Assembly (NCBI GenBank): GCA_004026145.2
Contig: CP034991.1
Coordinates: forward strand, 4,457,294-4,521,293
Reading direction: 5' to 3'
DNA length: 64,000 nt
Origin: Takifugu bimaculatus
Taxonomy: Eukaryota > Chordata > Actinopteri > Tetraodontiformes > Tetraodontidae
Shown: one piece after another, positions 45,601 through 60,600 of the stretch
Position numbering within the stretch: the first letter of the stretch is position 1
How the letters are laid out: every line of letters starts with the position of its first letter
The notes under the pieces: model-generated
Databases searched by the model: none
What the model saw: only the letters and a program-made list of their open reading frames with translations
What the model was told of the DNA's origin: nothing
Translations under genes and position numbers: made by a program

Positions 45601-48600
45601 ACAGCTTAAAATGAAGTAATCGAGGTCCATCTTGTGCAGACTTTGGAGGAGTTTGATAAAACCTTTGGTCCAGATCTAAAGTCTGTGACCAGTGACCATG
45701 AACAAGTTGATGGAATTCTCTGCAGAGTGGCTGAGCTGTCTCTGCCTATTGAGGAGGTCGATTTTAATCCTTTCAACATCTGTAACTTGAGCAGCTGGAA
45801 GATGATCATGCACGACTTCAACGCAGCAGTTAAGGTGGGTTTACAACCTCTACGTAGGCAAAACTGTGACTTCTATCTTAAAATCGGTGCATCTACTGTC
45901 CATCATGTGTCGGCTCAGGTTATCGAGGAAGAGGCCATCTCCATTATTGATCAGTCCTTTAAGACGCTGCGCTCTTCAACAGCTGCTTTCAAAATGCTCC
46001 TGAAGTTTAAACACGTCCATGCTAGGCAAGCCATCAACAGACATTTGATGAGGAAGTTTAATGATGTCCTGATTCAGTATTGCAAAGAGGTACTTCATGT
46101 ACATCTGTCTTCTGTGGCAACAATTCCATATGACTTGCTAAAGAAGTGTCCACTCTCTTGAACCGGATAAAAACTTGTTCTGTATTCACAGTTAAAAGAG
46201 TGGTTGTACTGTTTTCCTGCAGGTGGAACACACAAAGGAAATCTTTGAGACAATGAAGGACAAACCTCCGCGAAATAAGCACGAACCTCCGGTAGCAGGA
46301 GCCATAACATGGTCACAGTTTCTTTTCCGGCGCCTCAAAAAATCCATCACCTCCTTCCTAAAGGTTCCAGAGATGAGAGAGTCTGAACACATCAGAACAG
46401 TGAGTCATGTTTTTATTGCTAAGTTTACTGTATAAGAAGGACTGAAGGATTGTCATACATTTCTAAAATTTGACAAACTCTAACTTGATTTCGGTGCACT
46501 TTGCTCAGGCCATGGACGAGTATGAGGGAATGGCACTGACGTTGAGAGACTATGAGATGAAGAAGTATGACCAGTGGAAAGCTGAGACCGAACGCAGTTT
46601 ACCACTGCTGATGAAAAGACCCTTGTTGGCTATGATCAAAAGTGAAAGCCATGCCCAGCTAGATTTGGTTTGTATCACACACCATTTAAATGCTTGCTGG
46701 TGTTAAGTCATACAGTATAGACGGCAGCTCTCCATACTCTTCTAAAACCACAGCCTCTTAAGGATGTCCCAAAAACTCCAAACTACTCCAAGAAGAACAA
46801 CATGTGGTTCATTGTCAACTTTGCTCCAGAAATCAAGGAAATCATCTCTGAAGCCAGATACCTTGGTTTACTGGGATACTCTGTGCCTCCCGTGGCTCTA
46901 AATGTTGCCTTACAGGAATACAAATTGATTAGGTATTAAAAATAATGAAAAGGGTTTGGAAGAATCTGCAAAAAACTGATCGTTGCAGCTTTTGACATGT
47001 TTTGAATTTAATATTTAGGCACTCTGATGACCTGCATAAGCTTGTGAACCGTTACCACGCTGCACTCAACAGCCTGGATGAGATGAAGACCTTTATGCTA
47101 GCTGAACAAATCAGCGCTGTCCAAAAGGAAATTTATATTGGATGTAAGAGTCTCAACTGGAATTCTTTGGGTATGTTGCTGACAGAATCCAAAATGTTCT
47201 TGTAATCTAATTATGCACTCTTGTGCTCTGTTAATGTTCCTGCACAAATTCAAATATGTCAATATGTGTCTGGTTTTAGGTATCAGTGACTTCATTGGCC
47301 AAAGCCTTCAGACTGTCTCCAAGTTTGAGTCGGTGGTAAAACATATTCAGAAATATGAACGAGACATTGAGTCCATATTGCAGTCTATTGCCACAGCTAA
47401 ATTGCTAAAATTGCCTCAACAACCTGATAGAGCAGATGACTTACCAGGTAAATTGATGTGATAGAATTGTCTGATATTGTAAAGTTATTATTCTACTATC
47501 CATCATTTCTATTTACTTTTCATTTACTTGACTTTGTGATTTTTTTAAGTGATCAAAAAGTTCTTTGAGTACATTGAAAAGGAACGAACCAAGACTGTGA
47601 CTTCTCTGATTAAAAAGTATGCTGGAATTGGCCCTCTAATTATAATGATTGAGCGTTTGATCAAGGGAACCAACAGTGGAAGAGCCAAATGTATGGCAGA
47701 TTATTACCACCACTGGGAGCGCAAGGTGCTTGACTCCCTCATAACGATGCTGCTGAGGTAAAAATTGTGTATTTTTAAATTCAGCTACTTAAGGAGTACT
47801 CACACTCTTTGATCTGCCACTAATTTATGCACTCTTGCCATTGTTCAATCTCCCATTTAGGAATTTTCAGGCTTTTAACATGGCCCTGAGAGGACGTACA
47901 CCTCTTTTCCAAATTGATGTCATCCTGTCTGCTCCTAAAATTGTGTTACAGCCTTTTAAGAATGACATCTACCGGCTGATCATGCAGTGTGTCAGAGAAT
48001 GTGTGGAGTGCACCAAGGTGGGATAGTCATTAAAAGAGTTGGAGCCTAAGACGGAGAATGTGGATTAACTTTGTCCATTATTTTCGTTTTAGCACATTGT
48101 GCGCTGGATGCACGGCACCTGCATTGAATGCCCGCCACAACAAGTAGATGGTGAAGAGGAGTTGATTACCTTTAGCTTCTGTTCTGACCTGTGGCAGCAC
48201 CCTGAGATAAATGAGGGCGCCCACACTGTATCCCAGACAGTCCAGCAGCTGCTCTACTCTGTTGATCAATACCTTCATTACTGGAAATACTACCAGCCTC
48301 TTTGGGAGAGGAACAAGGCCATTATCACTGAAAAGTTTGCTGCAAAAAAACCATCCTGGGTGATGTATGACAATAAGCTACAGTTCTTTTATAATATATA
48401 CCAGGAGGCAGTGCGTGAACCTCTGTGTAAACATATGGAAGTCATGCACCTGAATCTAGAGCCACTGGTGCAAACGGTGCAGGAGATTGCTCTTTCCTGG
48501 ATCAGTTCTTTAGGTAGCCTGCTCAACATTCCCTCAAAAGAAGATCTCTTCAGCTTCAGAGATAACTTTATGGTATTAAGCCTCCGCAGCGTGTGTCATA

Positions 48601-51600
48601 TTTTACTCTTGAGCGTTCTTCAATTCAGTTGTGCTTTACACTTTGCTTTATACTACAGCAACTTTCAACAACTCTAAAACTGAACCCTACCACGTTCGAA
48701 GAGCTGAAGACTGTCCTCACCGCTATTTCAGACATCAGGAACATGGCAGTAGATGTAGAGATGAAGCTTTATGATATCCAGGAAAGATATAGGACACTAG
48801 CCATGTACAAGTTTGAGGTACTAGGTGTTCAATTACATGTTCTCGACATCACGCATTTATTTAACTTTTTTTAATTTCGTGTGTACTCTTTCTATTCAAG
48901 GTTGGTCAGGATGAACTGGAACTGAAGGCTAAAATTGGACAAATATGGGAAAATCTATTTCAAGAAGCCAGACAAGTGGATCTAAGCCTGGCAGATGTCA
49001 AGAAGTCATTTAGTGTGGTAAGATATCACACCACTGACAGATAATGACCCATAATCACTTACAGTTCTCTTTTAAAGTTCTTACATTACACTGAAAGGTT
49101 ACTCAGCAGAAGCTTGAAGAGTTTGAGGAGGAACTGACTTTCTTCACTGAAAGCTTCAACATGCATGGTCCTGGAACTGTGGGAGATGATTTGGAGAAAG
49201 GTACTTGTACAATTGCCCCTAAATCATTCGTGGCTGGATCTAGAGGGATATTATGTGGTATTAACTACAAAAATTACTAGTCACCATAGTTTTGTCATTC
49301 TTTTGTGCAGGACTGAATATTTTGGGAACATACGAGATGGATCTTGCAAAGGTAGTTGCAGCCCAACAGGAGCTAGCAAAAGCTCAGAAGCTGTTAGATC
49401 TGCCCATCAGTGTGCACGTTGATTTAATCAATGTTCAAAAGGACATAAAGGGTTTGAAACAGATATACGATGTCTATGAAGCTCAGAAGGTTGGTGATGT
49501 CAATGTGAAATTAAAATGGCCTCCTGAGATATGATTATTATTGGGGGGGTTTTCATATTGCTTTCGTTGTTGCATCTTTCAGAAGGCAAAGTCCAAATGG
49601 TCTCAGACCTTGTGGGCGGATTTAAACATTCATCAACTACAGGAGGGTGTTGATAGTTTTATTAAAACCTTAAAGCAGCTGCCTAAACATGTGCGGGCAT
49701 TACCCGTGGCCTTCTTTGTTGATGGCCGCATGAAGGAATTCAAAGAATCTCTGCCTCTTCTACTCGACTTGAAGAACGACGCTCTGAGAGACAGGTCAGA
49801 TTGTCTTATAACTCAACTTAGTAGGTAGTCGAAGTCAACTCAACATGCTACAATAACAGTAAAATGCTTTTAAATCATTTACTGTATATGCTGACTAAGA
49901 TATGACATTGTCACCACAATAATTTGGACTTAAATTATTGACACACTGTAAATGAAATGCATCTGTGTCTGGACACCAGACACTGGAAAGACCTGATGAA
50001 AAGGACAGGTGCTAACTTTGAGATCAACGCTGAGAGCTTCACTCTGGAGAACATGTTTGCCATGGAGTTGCACAAACATACAGATGTCATAGAGGAGATA
50101 GTCACCTGTGCTGTAAAAGAGCTTGGAATTGAAAAGGTTAGTCGTTTAATTTTCCTTTTTGAGTTATTCCAAGCAGAGTGGTATATTTCTCTAATCTGAA
50201 ATTATTGTTGTGTGGCCTTCCAGGGAGTGAAGGAGGTCGTGACCACATGGGAAAACATGAAGTTTAGTGTCATGCCATATGTTAAAGGCACCCAGGAACG
50301 TGGTTTGATTCTGGGAGCAGTGGATGAAATCCTGTTGACGGTGGACAACGATGCCATGAATTTACAGAGCATGGCAGGCAGCCGTTTCGTTGGCCCATTT
50401 CTTAGCACCATACAACAATGGGAAAAAGACCTCTCCCTTATCAATGAGACCATAGAGGTCTGTAAGACTTTTGCAACCCTTAATGTTTAAACTGATCCAA
50501 ATAACAATAACTTATCTGTGAAATGTTTCCACACAGGTGTGGATGATGGTGCAGCGGAAATGGATGTACCTTGAAAGTATTTTCATCGGTGGTGACATTC
50601 GTGCTCAGTTACCCACAGAAGCAAAGAAATTTGATAGACTTGATCAACAATTTAAAGAAGTGAATACACCTCGCAGTGATAGATGATGAAAATAAAGTTA
50701 TCTACTACTGGAGCTTTTAATCTAACTTGTATCTGCTTCACTTTTGTGCAGATAATGAAAGAAATGGCAAAGCAACCCAATATTAAGGGCGGCTGCCTGA
50801 GACCCAGTCGTTTAGCCGACCTGCAGGCCCTGAGTGAGGGTCTGGAGAGTTGCCAGAAGAGTCTCAATGACTACCTGGACTGCAAACGCAACGCGTTCCC
50901 TCGCTTCTTCTTTATTTCTGATGAGGAACTGCTTAGAATTCTTGGGAGTGGTGACCCTGCCTGTGTCCAGGAGCACATGATCAAGGTACTGTGTTGGGTA
51001 CAAGCAGTGTTACTACTTTTTCTATAGCTAAATTTTTCTTTTAAAAAAAATTGCTTTCTTTGGTTTACAAGATGTACGACAATATAGCATCTCTGAGATT
51101 TGACATAGAAAACAGTGGAGACACAGTAGCTGCGGCCATGGTGTCTGCTGAAGGTGAGGTGATGGAGCTGAAGAAACCCTGTCCCAGTGGAAGGCAGGGT
51201 GGAGGACTGGATGACCGGCGTCCTTTTGGAGATGAGGAGGACTAATAGACTCATCACCAAGGATGCAGTTTTCCACTACTGTGAGAATAAAAGCAGGTGT
51301 GTGTTTGGTGTGTACGTGCGTGTTAGTGATGTGCGGTGAGGTTTAGATAGCTGGCGAGACTCTAACTCCTTCACAGTCAGATTTGCAAATGCATTCAACA
51401 GAGGAGCTCACCGTGCAATCGCAGCATGAACGTTGTTATTTATTACTTCCTGTTTTCATTGAAAATCCAATTTTGAGAAACATTTTAGTTTAGATAAAAT
51501 CCCTTCCAATCTGTACTGCCCTTGATGGTCAGCGTGTAGCTGGTCTTTGAGCCATAACCAAACACCAGCAAGACTGTGTGGGTTTTATCAGCAAGACTGA

Positions 51601-54600
51601 ACATGTTATACACGTACATTTAATTTATTAGCCATACTATAGACATTTATGGAGTGTAATAAAAGTGACTTCAGACATTATGACATCCCAGGGTGTGGTA
51701 TGTGTGTATCCATGGTGTAAGTATCACATTATTTCGTCTGTCAGGGTGGATTGGATGTTTCTGTACCAGGGCATGGTGGTGCTCGCTGTAAATCAGGTGT
51801 GGTGGACATGGGAGGTAGAGAACGTCTTTAAAAGATTAAAGGATGGAGAGAAGCACGCTCTCAGAGATTATGCTACCAAGATGCATGACCAGATCGATGA
51901 ACTGGTAACACGAATCACGCAACCAATGAAGAAAAATGACAGACGAAAGTTAAACACCGCCCTCATCATTGATGTACACGCAAGAGACATCGTGGACAAG
52001 TTGGTGCTGAACAGGTAACGTTAAGATGGACTTCAGTGTTTGCCTTTTGTGTAAATGTTGACTCCAATTAAGGCTCAATTTCCTTTCCAGCATAATGGAT
52101 GCACAGGAGTTTGAATGGGAAAGCCAACTGAAGTTCTACTGGGAGCAGGACAGGGATGACTTATTTGTGCACCAATGCAGCGCTTCATTCTCCTACGGCT
52201 ATGAATACATGGGGCTGAATGGTCGGCTCGTTATTACTCCACTGACAGATCGGATCTACCTCACAATTACACAGGTCTGAGCAAATTTATTGGTTAAAAA
52301 AAATGTAGTTAATAACAAATAAGGCACATTGCATGCAAAATCTGAAGTCTTTTTCATGCATCTGTCTGTGTATGTGCTGCAGGCCCTCTCTATGTACTTG
52401 GGTGGAGCTCCTGCTGGACCTGCTGGAACAGGAAAGACCGAATCAACCAAGGATCTGGCCAAGGCTTTAGGTCTTCTCTGCGTGGTGACAAATTGTGGTG
52501 AAGGAATGGATTATCTGGTAAACCTATGTTTAAAAACTATCCATTGTTGAAGAAGACCATTGCCAATTCTTTACACAGCACGTAGACTTTTCCCTCTAAC
52601 AAAGATACCATTACCTTTTTTATTTCCTTTCATGTGTAGGCTATGGGTAAGATCTTTTCTGGTTTGGCCCAGTGTGGAGCCTGGGGTTGCTTTGACGAGT
52701 TCAATCGAATTGATGCTTCAGTTTTGTCAGTGATCTCATCCCAAATCCAAACTATCCGCCATGCTCTCATTCTCAACCTCAAAAGGTTTAATGTAAGTAA
52801 ATCCTAAGAACAGAAAATCCCACTTTTGTAATATCTTATTTTCTTTAAGATTAATGTTTTTGCATTTGCATTGAGTAAAAATAAAGGGTTTACGAATGAG
52901 CTCACGTGCTCTTAAATAATTGTTTTTCTTTTCAACCCACATCAGTTTGAAGGTAAAGAGATCAGCTTGGATGGCCGTATGGGCATTTTTATCACCATGA
53001 ACCCAGGTTACGCTGGGCGCACAGAGCTACCAGAGTCAGTCAAAGCCCTTTTCAGGCCAGTGGTCGTCATTGTGCCTGACCTGCAGCAGATTTGTGAAAT
53101 AATGCTCTTTTGCGAGGGCTTTCTAATGGCCAAAGTAAGACTACTGAACAAACAAAGAATCACAAATACTATCCTCTCGCCAACAATAGCCATCTGTTCC
53201 TAAAGACAAAACACTTCTTAAATGTGGGACAAATTCTCATTCTCCATTCAGGTGCTGGCAAAGAAGATGACAGTTTTGTATAAGCTGGCTCGTGAGCAAT
53301 TGTCCAAGCAGTCTCATTATGACTTTGGTCTGCGAGCTCTGAAGTCTGTCCTCGTGATGGCAGGCGAGTTAAAGAGAGGCTCGCCGGACCTCAGCGAGGT
53401 AGAGACCATGAGACCTCTCTTGTGTTCCATTTCTCTGAACGTCTCTATGTTTAAACGATATTAATGTGGTGCCTCCCAATGCAGTGATTGTTTTAAAATA
53501 AAAAAAATTCCCCCAAAAAGGAAATGTTTAAAAACATTAAAACAGGAGAAAGAGCATACAAAATGACGATTATGATTCTTTTGTCATGTACAATCATTAA
53601 AATTTTCAGCAGAATTCTTTATTCTTAAATTGGGTGTTTCTCCATTGACAGGATGTGGTGCTAATGCGAGCCCTCAGGGACATGAACCTGCCAAAGTTTG
53701 TGTTTGAGGACGTGCCGTTGTTCCTTGGGCTGATCTCAGACTTGTTTCCCGGGCTGGACTGTCCTCGTGTTCGATATCCCAACTTCAATGATGCCGTGGA
53801 ACAAATCCTGCAAGAAAATAACTACGTCATTCTGCCTAACCAGGTGTAGTTTCCTGTATCTCACCTCACCTCTGAAATGCAAATCATCAGTAGATTCATG
53901 GATGTGGACCTTGAATTGTTGATACAGTCCAGTCTTTCATGGCTCCAGGTGGACAAAGTGGTGCAGATGTATGAAACAATGATGACCAGGCACACTACTA
54001 TGGTTGTAGGCCCAACGGGTGGAGGGAAATCAGTTGTGATCAGCACATTGTGTCAAGCTCAGACCAAGTCAGTGTCATGTTACTGCACCTTTATCATTTT
54101 TCTGATCCTGTGAGGACAGTAGTTTTCTTTTTTCCAGACTGGGATTGCAGACCAAGATGTTCCCACTTAACCCTAAAGCCATGAGTGTTATTGAACTATA
54201 CGGTGTTTTGGACCCTGATACTCGAGACTGGACCGACGGGATCTTATCCAACATCTTTCGAGACATCAACAAGCCTACTGACAAACAGGAGAGGAGGTAA
54301 ATAAATGCATTACTACAAACATACCACGGGTAACAAAACTACATGGTGGGCGACAGCAATACATGAACTTCGACTCACAGGTACATCCTGTTCGATGGGG
54401 ACGTAGATGCTCTCTGGGTGGAGAATATGAACTCAGTAATGGATGACAACAAGCTCCTCACTCTTGCAAACGGAGAACGGATCCGTTTACAGAGTCACTG
54501 TGCCCTGCTCTTTGAGGTTTGCCTGAAGCTCGCAGTCAGCAGGTCATCTTTTCAAAGCCATCCACAATAAATCAAATATCACCATCACAGGTAGGAGACC

Positions 54601-57600
54601 TGCTACATGCTTCCCCTGCTACAGTTTCCCGATGCGGGATGGTATTTGTTGACCCCAAGAATCTAAGGTACACACCGTATTGGCAAAGATGGGTGACCAC
54701 CAGGCATAGCAAGGTAATCATTATAAAAAGATTATAGCTATACAGCGATGACTACAGTTTGTTATAACATCTCCACGTGTTCTTTCTTTTTTAGAAGCAA
54801 AAAACTCTCAACAAATTGTTTGAAAAATATGTGCACAGTGCGATTGACATGATTTTAGATGGAATCACTGATGGAAAACAGGGCAAAAAGTTGAAAACCA
54901 TCATTCCTCAGACAGATCTGAACATGGTAGGCTAAACTCAGAAGTGTTAAATTGATTGACCTTGAATAAGAATTACAATAATTCCATATGTAGATTGTTT
55001 ACATGGCTAGCGTTGACTTGTGCACAGGTGACCCAGCTCTGCTTGATCCTGGATGCACAGCTAGAGAATGAAAACAGCAGTGCGGAAGTCCTGGAGTGTT
55101 ATTTTCTGGAAGCTCTGTACTTTTCACTGGGCGCCACATTACTGGAGAGTGACAGGGCCAAGTTTGATGAGTTCATTAAAAGACTCTCCGGTTTAACCAC
55201 AGTCCTCGATGAGAAAGAGCTGGCCGGGCCTGGTGAGATCCCAGGTAAAATAACTTCAGCAAACAACAATGGTGTCATTCATAAGTCTCTTTTTTGTTTT
55301 GTCTATCACTCTAATTTTGTTTTTGAGTGATTCTGGAAAGCTTTTCCTATCACTTGAGCATTGTACTTTGTAGATACATAAATCAGTATTGTTATGTCAT
55401 TTTATAATAATAATATAATGTCTTTATGCATTTAGGTTACCTTCCCACTCTGTATGATTTCCATTTTGATGGTAAAGGGGAGAAGTGGATTCCATGGAGT
55501 TCTCTGGTCCCTAAATACAACCATCTTCCTGAGATAAAGTTCTCTGATATTCTAGGTAATGATTGTACAGACACACACACTTGAATTTGTTATTGTTTTT
55601 CACAATTTTTTAATTGAAACACCTTTTGTATGTTCTTCTTTAGTACCAACCACTGACACCACAAGAACCAGTTGGCTCCTGGAGCAGATGGTGAAGATAA
55701 AGAGGCCTGTACTGCTGGTTGGAGACTCTGGCACTTCTAAGACTGCCACTATTCACAGTTTTTTGAAAAAACTTGATGCTGCTACACTGGTGAGACCGCA
55801 CAACAATTTCAGAAATACTGTCTGTGTACATGATAAGCCTTGATGAACCCTTTACTTCCTAAATATCTGGAGGATTTTTTCCGATTTGTTTTTTTACTGT
55901 GCAAAAGTGTTTACAGATTTAAGTGGGAACAGTTAAATTTGTCCTTTATAAGATTATATTGTCTACAGCAAGTAAACATAATTTTCACAGTTTTATTTTA
56001 ACCATCTCTAGTTTTTATAATTAATCCCAAACTTTATTTTTTAACAAATTTTAAAAAGAAAAGGTTCATGTGAGGTCATACGGGCCAGTCTTACTAATAT
56101 GTAGAAAGAAGGCTTTTAAAGTGATTCAAGCTGGAAAGATTCAGCATTGAATTTGTAAGACCATCACCACCCTGATGCCCTGAGAGTTTACTAGATCAAG
56201 CCTGTAGTTAACTAGTTTAGCCATCTTGTATAAAATTCCATCCCACCTTTAGAAAAATGCAATTTCTGCCAGTCACACTTCACACTACAAGTGACCTCTA
56301 TCTGACCTTCTCTGCCCCTCACTGAGACATACCGTGATGAATCTTGTTTTTTAGAATACCTTGATGATTAACTTCTCTTCCCGAACAACTTCAATGGATG
56401 TGCAGAGGAACTTTGAGGCCAATGTAGAAAAAAGAACCAAGACAACGTATGGGCCCCCAATGGGGAAGAGACTACTGGTCTTTATTGATGACATGAATAT
56501 GCCAAAGGTACCATTCTTCTGATTCGAGCTCAGACCTATGTGTGTCATTCATTATGTTGTTGTAACTGACTATATGCTTATCCAGGTGGACAGTTATGGC
56601 ACACAACAACCCATTGCCCTTCTGAAGCTGTTATTGGACAGAGGAGGCATGTATGACAGAGGGAAGGACCTCAACTACAAAATCCTTAAGGACCTTGGCT
56701 TTATTGCTGCCATGGGAAAGGCGGGAGGAGGAAGAAATGAAGTGGACCCACGTTTTGTCTCACTTTTCAGTGTCTTTGGCATTCCATTCCCCTCTGCGGA
56801 TTCACTCAATCTCATCTATTCTTCCATTATCAAAGGGCATACAAAGGTGAAGCTCACTTCCCCTCAAAATAAATATCACCACCCAATCATTCCTTTTTAT
56901 CTCAATCTAATCAATGTCCAAACAATTTTAGCCATTTACAGAAAGCATCCAGAACATTTGTGACAAAGTCACCTTCTGCACGCTGGAATTGTATAAGAGC
57001 ATCATTGCAGACCTGCGACCCACTCCCTCCAAGTTTCACTACATCTTCAACCTAAGGGATCTGTCAAGAGTCTACAATGGCCTGACCCTGACCGGCCCTG
57101 ACAGGTTTTATCCCACATTCCACTTTGAGGGTCTTCTGAATGTTTCTATGTGCATTAATTTCTGGGTTTTTCGCACCAGATTTTCAACTGTGTCCCAGTT
57201 TGTGCGTGTCTGGAGGAACGAGTGCCTGCGAATCTTCCATGACAGACTTATCGATGAAACTGACAAAAATTTGGTAATCATTTTCTACGGTATACTTGTT
57301 GGTGTTCATATTTGAGACATTTACACTATGACCACTGCTACGAACTGTCTCACACAGATTTTCAGTGTTGAAGGGTTATTTTCAAGTCTTTGAACTTTGC
57401 TTCTTTATATAATTCAGGTCCAAGGACTCATAAAGAAGCTGGTAGATGAGCATTTTAATTCTGACATGGAGGCTGTCATGACAGATCCAATTCTGTTTGG
57501 AGACTACAGTAATGCTCTTTCTGAGACTGAACCGAGGGTTTATGAAGACGTCCTAGACTACGAAGCTTCAAAAATCCTGTTTCAGGTACTGTAGTTTATT

Positions 57601-60600
57601 GACTGATGCAGTAACTTATTCTCTTTTACAAACACACAGACAGAAACCAAACCAAACCAAATCACACCCCCTCACCACAAGGAAAAATATAAATTTTTTG
57701 CACAGGAAATTTTGGAGGAATATAATGAGAACAAGCCAAGAATGAATCTTGTGTTATTCGATGATGCCCTGGAACATCTGACCAGAGTGCACCGACTCCT
57801 CCGCATTGATGGTGCCCACGCTCTGCTCGTTGGTGTGGAGGGTTCTGGCAAACAGTCTCTCACCAAGCTAGCTGCCTTCACTGCAGGCTGTGAGGTTGTT
57901 AATTTTATTATTAGTCATTGTTACTATTATCATATAGTATAAATAGACATTGGTCAGTGGTTCAAACTCTGTAATTTAAATTCAGAGCATTTTTATTTTT
58001 CTTGAGTGCTGTGATTATTTTTATAGGTATTTGAGATAACACTCAGCAGAGGCTACAATGAGTCCAACTTCCGTGATGACTTGAAAGCACTGTACTTGAA
58101 AACTTGGCATTGAAAATAAGAAGACAGTGTTTCTCTTCACTGATGCGCATGTGGCAGAGGAAGGATTCTTAGAACTCATTAACAACATGCTCACCTCAGG
58201 TTTGTTTTCACCAAAACCCATACTGTCCCACGCTACATTATAGTTTTCTAATCTTGTTCCTTTTGTAGGCATGGTTCCTGCACTGTTCCCAGATGACGAA
58301 AAAGAATCAGTTCTCAACCAAGTCCGCGATGAAGCCCTCCAGAAGGGAGCAGGTCCCTCCAAAGAAAGTTTGTGGCAGTACTTTGTCAACAAGAGTGCCA
58401 CAAATCTGCACATTGTTTTAGGCATGTCTCCTGTTGGAGACACCTTGAGGATACGCTGCAAGAACTTCCCAGGTGTCATCTGTAAATTATCTTTTTCTTT
58501 ATAGCTGCCCAGATTTTCCATTTTCTAATTGACTCAACTTTGTTTCTCAGGACTGATGAACAACACTGTAATAGACTGGTTCCTACCATGGCCTCAGCAA
58601 GCTTTACTTGCAGTAGCCCAGTCTTTCCTTGGTTTGTAGTTGGACAGCCATTTTTGGTCTTCCTTTTTCATTTGGATGTGGAATTAATGTTTTTTTTTAA
58701 TTTATCTGTATATTTTTCTGTTTTAAGGTGAAAGTCCAATGATTCCTGAAGTGCACAGCAGAAGCAGTCATTTCCCACATATGCATGGTCCATAGCACTG
58801 TGGGTAACTATAGCAAACAATTCCTTCAGAAACTCAGAAGGTACAACTATGTTACTCCCAAAAACTACCTGGACTTCATCAACACATATTCTAACCTGTT
58901 GGAGGAAAAGGAAAAGTACATTCTGGGTAAGAACGGAAACACCACCTTCTTTGTCTGTGTTTTTAAAAAAATATATGGTTTGATGTGATTTGAATTGAAA
59001 GGTCTGAAAGGATTATTTTTGTTGGCATTCTTTTCCATTCTAGGCCAGTGCAAACATCTAGAGGGAGGTCTGGATAAGATCAAAGAGGCTAGTGAACAAC
59101 TGGAGGTACTTAATGTCAAGCTAGCAGAGCAGAAAGTTGTACTTGCTGAAAAGTCAACAGCTTGTGAGGCCTTACTGGAGGAAATTGCCACAAACACAAC
59201 TGTGGGTGAGTGAATCCCTGTTTTCCAAATTTAGGAAGTTACATATAACGTTACAATCTATAGGCTGCTGAAGCTAAGCACAAACCTTAAACACTCCTTT
59301 CCCTATAGCGGAAGACAAAAAGGTTTTGGCAGAAGATAAAGCTAAAGAGATTGAGGAGCAAAACCAAGTTATTTCAGTTGAGAAGAAAGAAGCTGAAAGT
59401 TCCTTGGCTGAAGCTCTACCGGCCTTGGAAGCTGCCCACCGTGCCCTGCAAGACCTGGAAAAATCTGACGTGACAGAGATCCGGTAAAAATAAAAATCTT
59501 TATCGTTCACTCAGGATGAATAAGTTCATAACAATAAAATAATACACCAGCTACGATTACTGTAATGCAGATATGTTAATCTAAAAATTAAAGGTATTTC
59601 TGTTTTTTCTGAACTGTGTTGCAGATCTTTTGCCAAGCCACCCAAACAGGTGCAGGTGGTTTGTGAGAGTATTCTGGTGTTGCGCGGCTACAAAGACATT
59701 AGTTGGCTGTCAGCTAAGGGGATGATGTCAGAGGCTAATTTCCTGCGCTCACTGATGGAGATGGACTGTGATTCCATAACCAACAGTCAGGTTGCAACAG
59801 TAAAAGGTAGGTGGTGATGTCATGACATTCATGTGTTGTTGTTTACAGAATTAAGTGAGAGGTGTAAAAGAAAACCCTCTTTAATTCAAGAGTCCATCCC
59901 TAATTATGTGTGTCAATACATCTTATTTAATTAGGAAAAAAACATACATTTCCCTGAGGATGAACTTATGGAATTTATGCTGCTTAGTAGCTGTAGATTA
60001 CCAAATTCTTTTATTTTCCTTGGATTTGAACTGTTGAGACTTCAGTTATTTGTGGTCAGTTGTAATTAGGTAATATGCTGTTTATAATGTCAATTGAATT
60101 TTCATATTTTCCTTTGGCAAGGCTTCCTAAGGAACTTACAGACTAGCTTTGCTGAGATGCAAGGCATCAGTAGGGCCGGGGCTGGAATGTTCAAGTTTGT
60201 TGAGGCTATCATAGGTTACTGTGATGTTGCCAGAGAGATAAAGCCCAAAAGAGATAAGGTAATTTAACCTTTTTTTGCACTTTGGCACGATTTTCTACAA
60301 GACTTAACAAAATAAACTGCTTTGATATCATTATTTAAGGTCGCGCGCCTGGAGAAGAACTTCTTTCAAAGTAAGCAGGAGTTGGAGCGCATTCAGAGTG
60401 AGCTTAGCAGCATCCAGGCGGAGTTGAAAGCTCTTGGAGACAGGTACCAAACTGCCATCACAGAGAAACAGCAATTACAAGAGGAGGCTGAGCTGATGGA
60501 GAGGCGGTTGATAGCTGCTGACAAACTCATCTCTGGCCTGAGCTCTGAAAATGAACGGTGGGATTTGCCAGATGGTTTTCCTTCTGATTGCCACTTTGTG

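Larger units (their letters stand above)
42687..52014 (+). other. dnah10: dnah10 tail and linker, exons 1-30
   Basis: Exons: 42687-42912, 43435-43511, 43621-43723, 43828-43943, 44078-44294, 44483-44640, 44724-44955, 45074-45264, 45362-45557, 45640-45834, 45919-46089, 46223-46399, 46509-46667, 46754-46932, 47019-47170, 47280-47447, 47550-47757, 47861-48017, 48093-48572, 48659-48817, 48901-49017, 49098-49200, 49311-49489, 49583-49794, 49980-50136, 50224-50457, 50537-50659, 50752-50985, 51072-51296, 51745-52014. The part up to about exon 18 is the tail that binds the other heavy chain and intermediate chains (ANFGVILETIPPLMDSL, RWEFDRRRLFERTDYMAS, PPVAGAITW). Exons 19-30 form the linker that swings during the power stroke (WWTWEVENVF, IDVHARDIVDKL). 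Exons 7 and 29 carry the surplus bases. Confidence 0.9.
55436..58926 (+). other. dnah10: dnah10 motor domain AAA3-AAA4, exons 43-54
   Basis: Exons: 55436-55555, 55644-55789, 56355-56507, 56586-56846, 56932-57104, 57180-57273, 57418-57585, 57706-57894, 58027-58199, 58269-58472, 58551-58631, 58728-58926. AAA3 has the P-loop GDSGTSKT (55721-55744) and Walker B LLVFIDDMNMPK. AAA4 has GVEGSGKQ (57832-57855) and LFTDAHVAEEGFLE. Exons 51 and 54 carry one surplus base each. The 565-bp intron before 56355 shows nothing recognisable. Confidence 0.92.
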
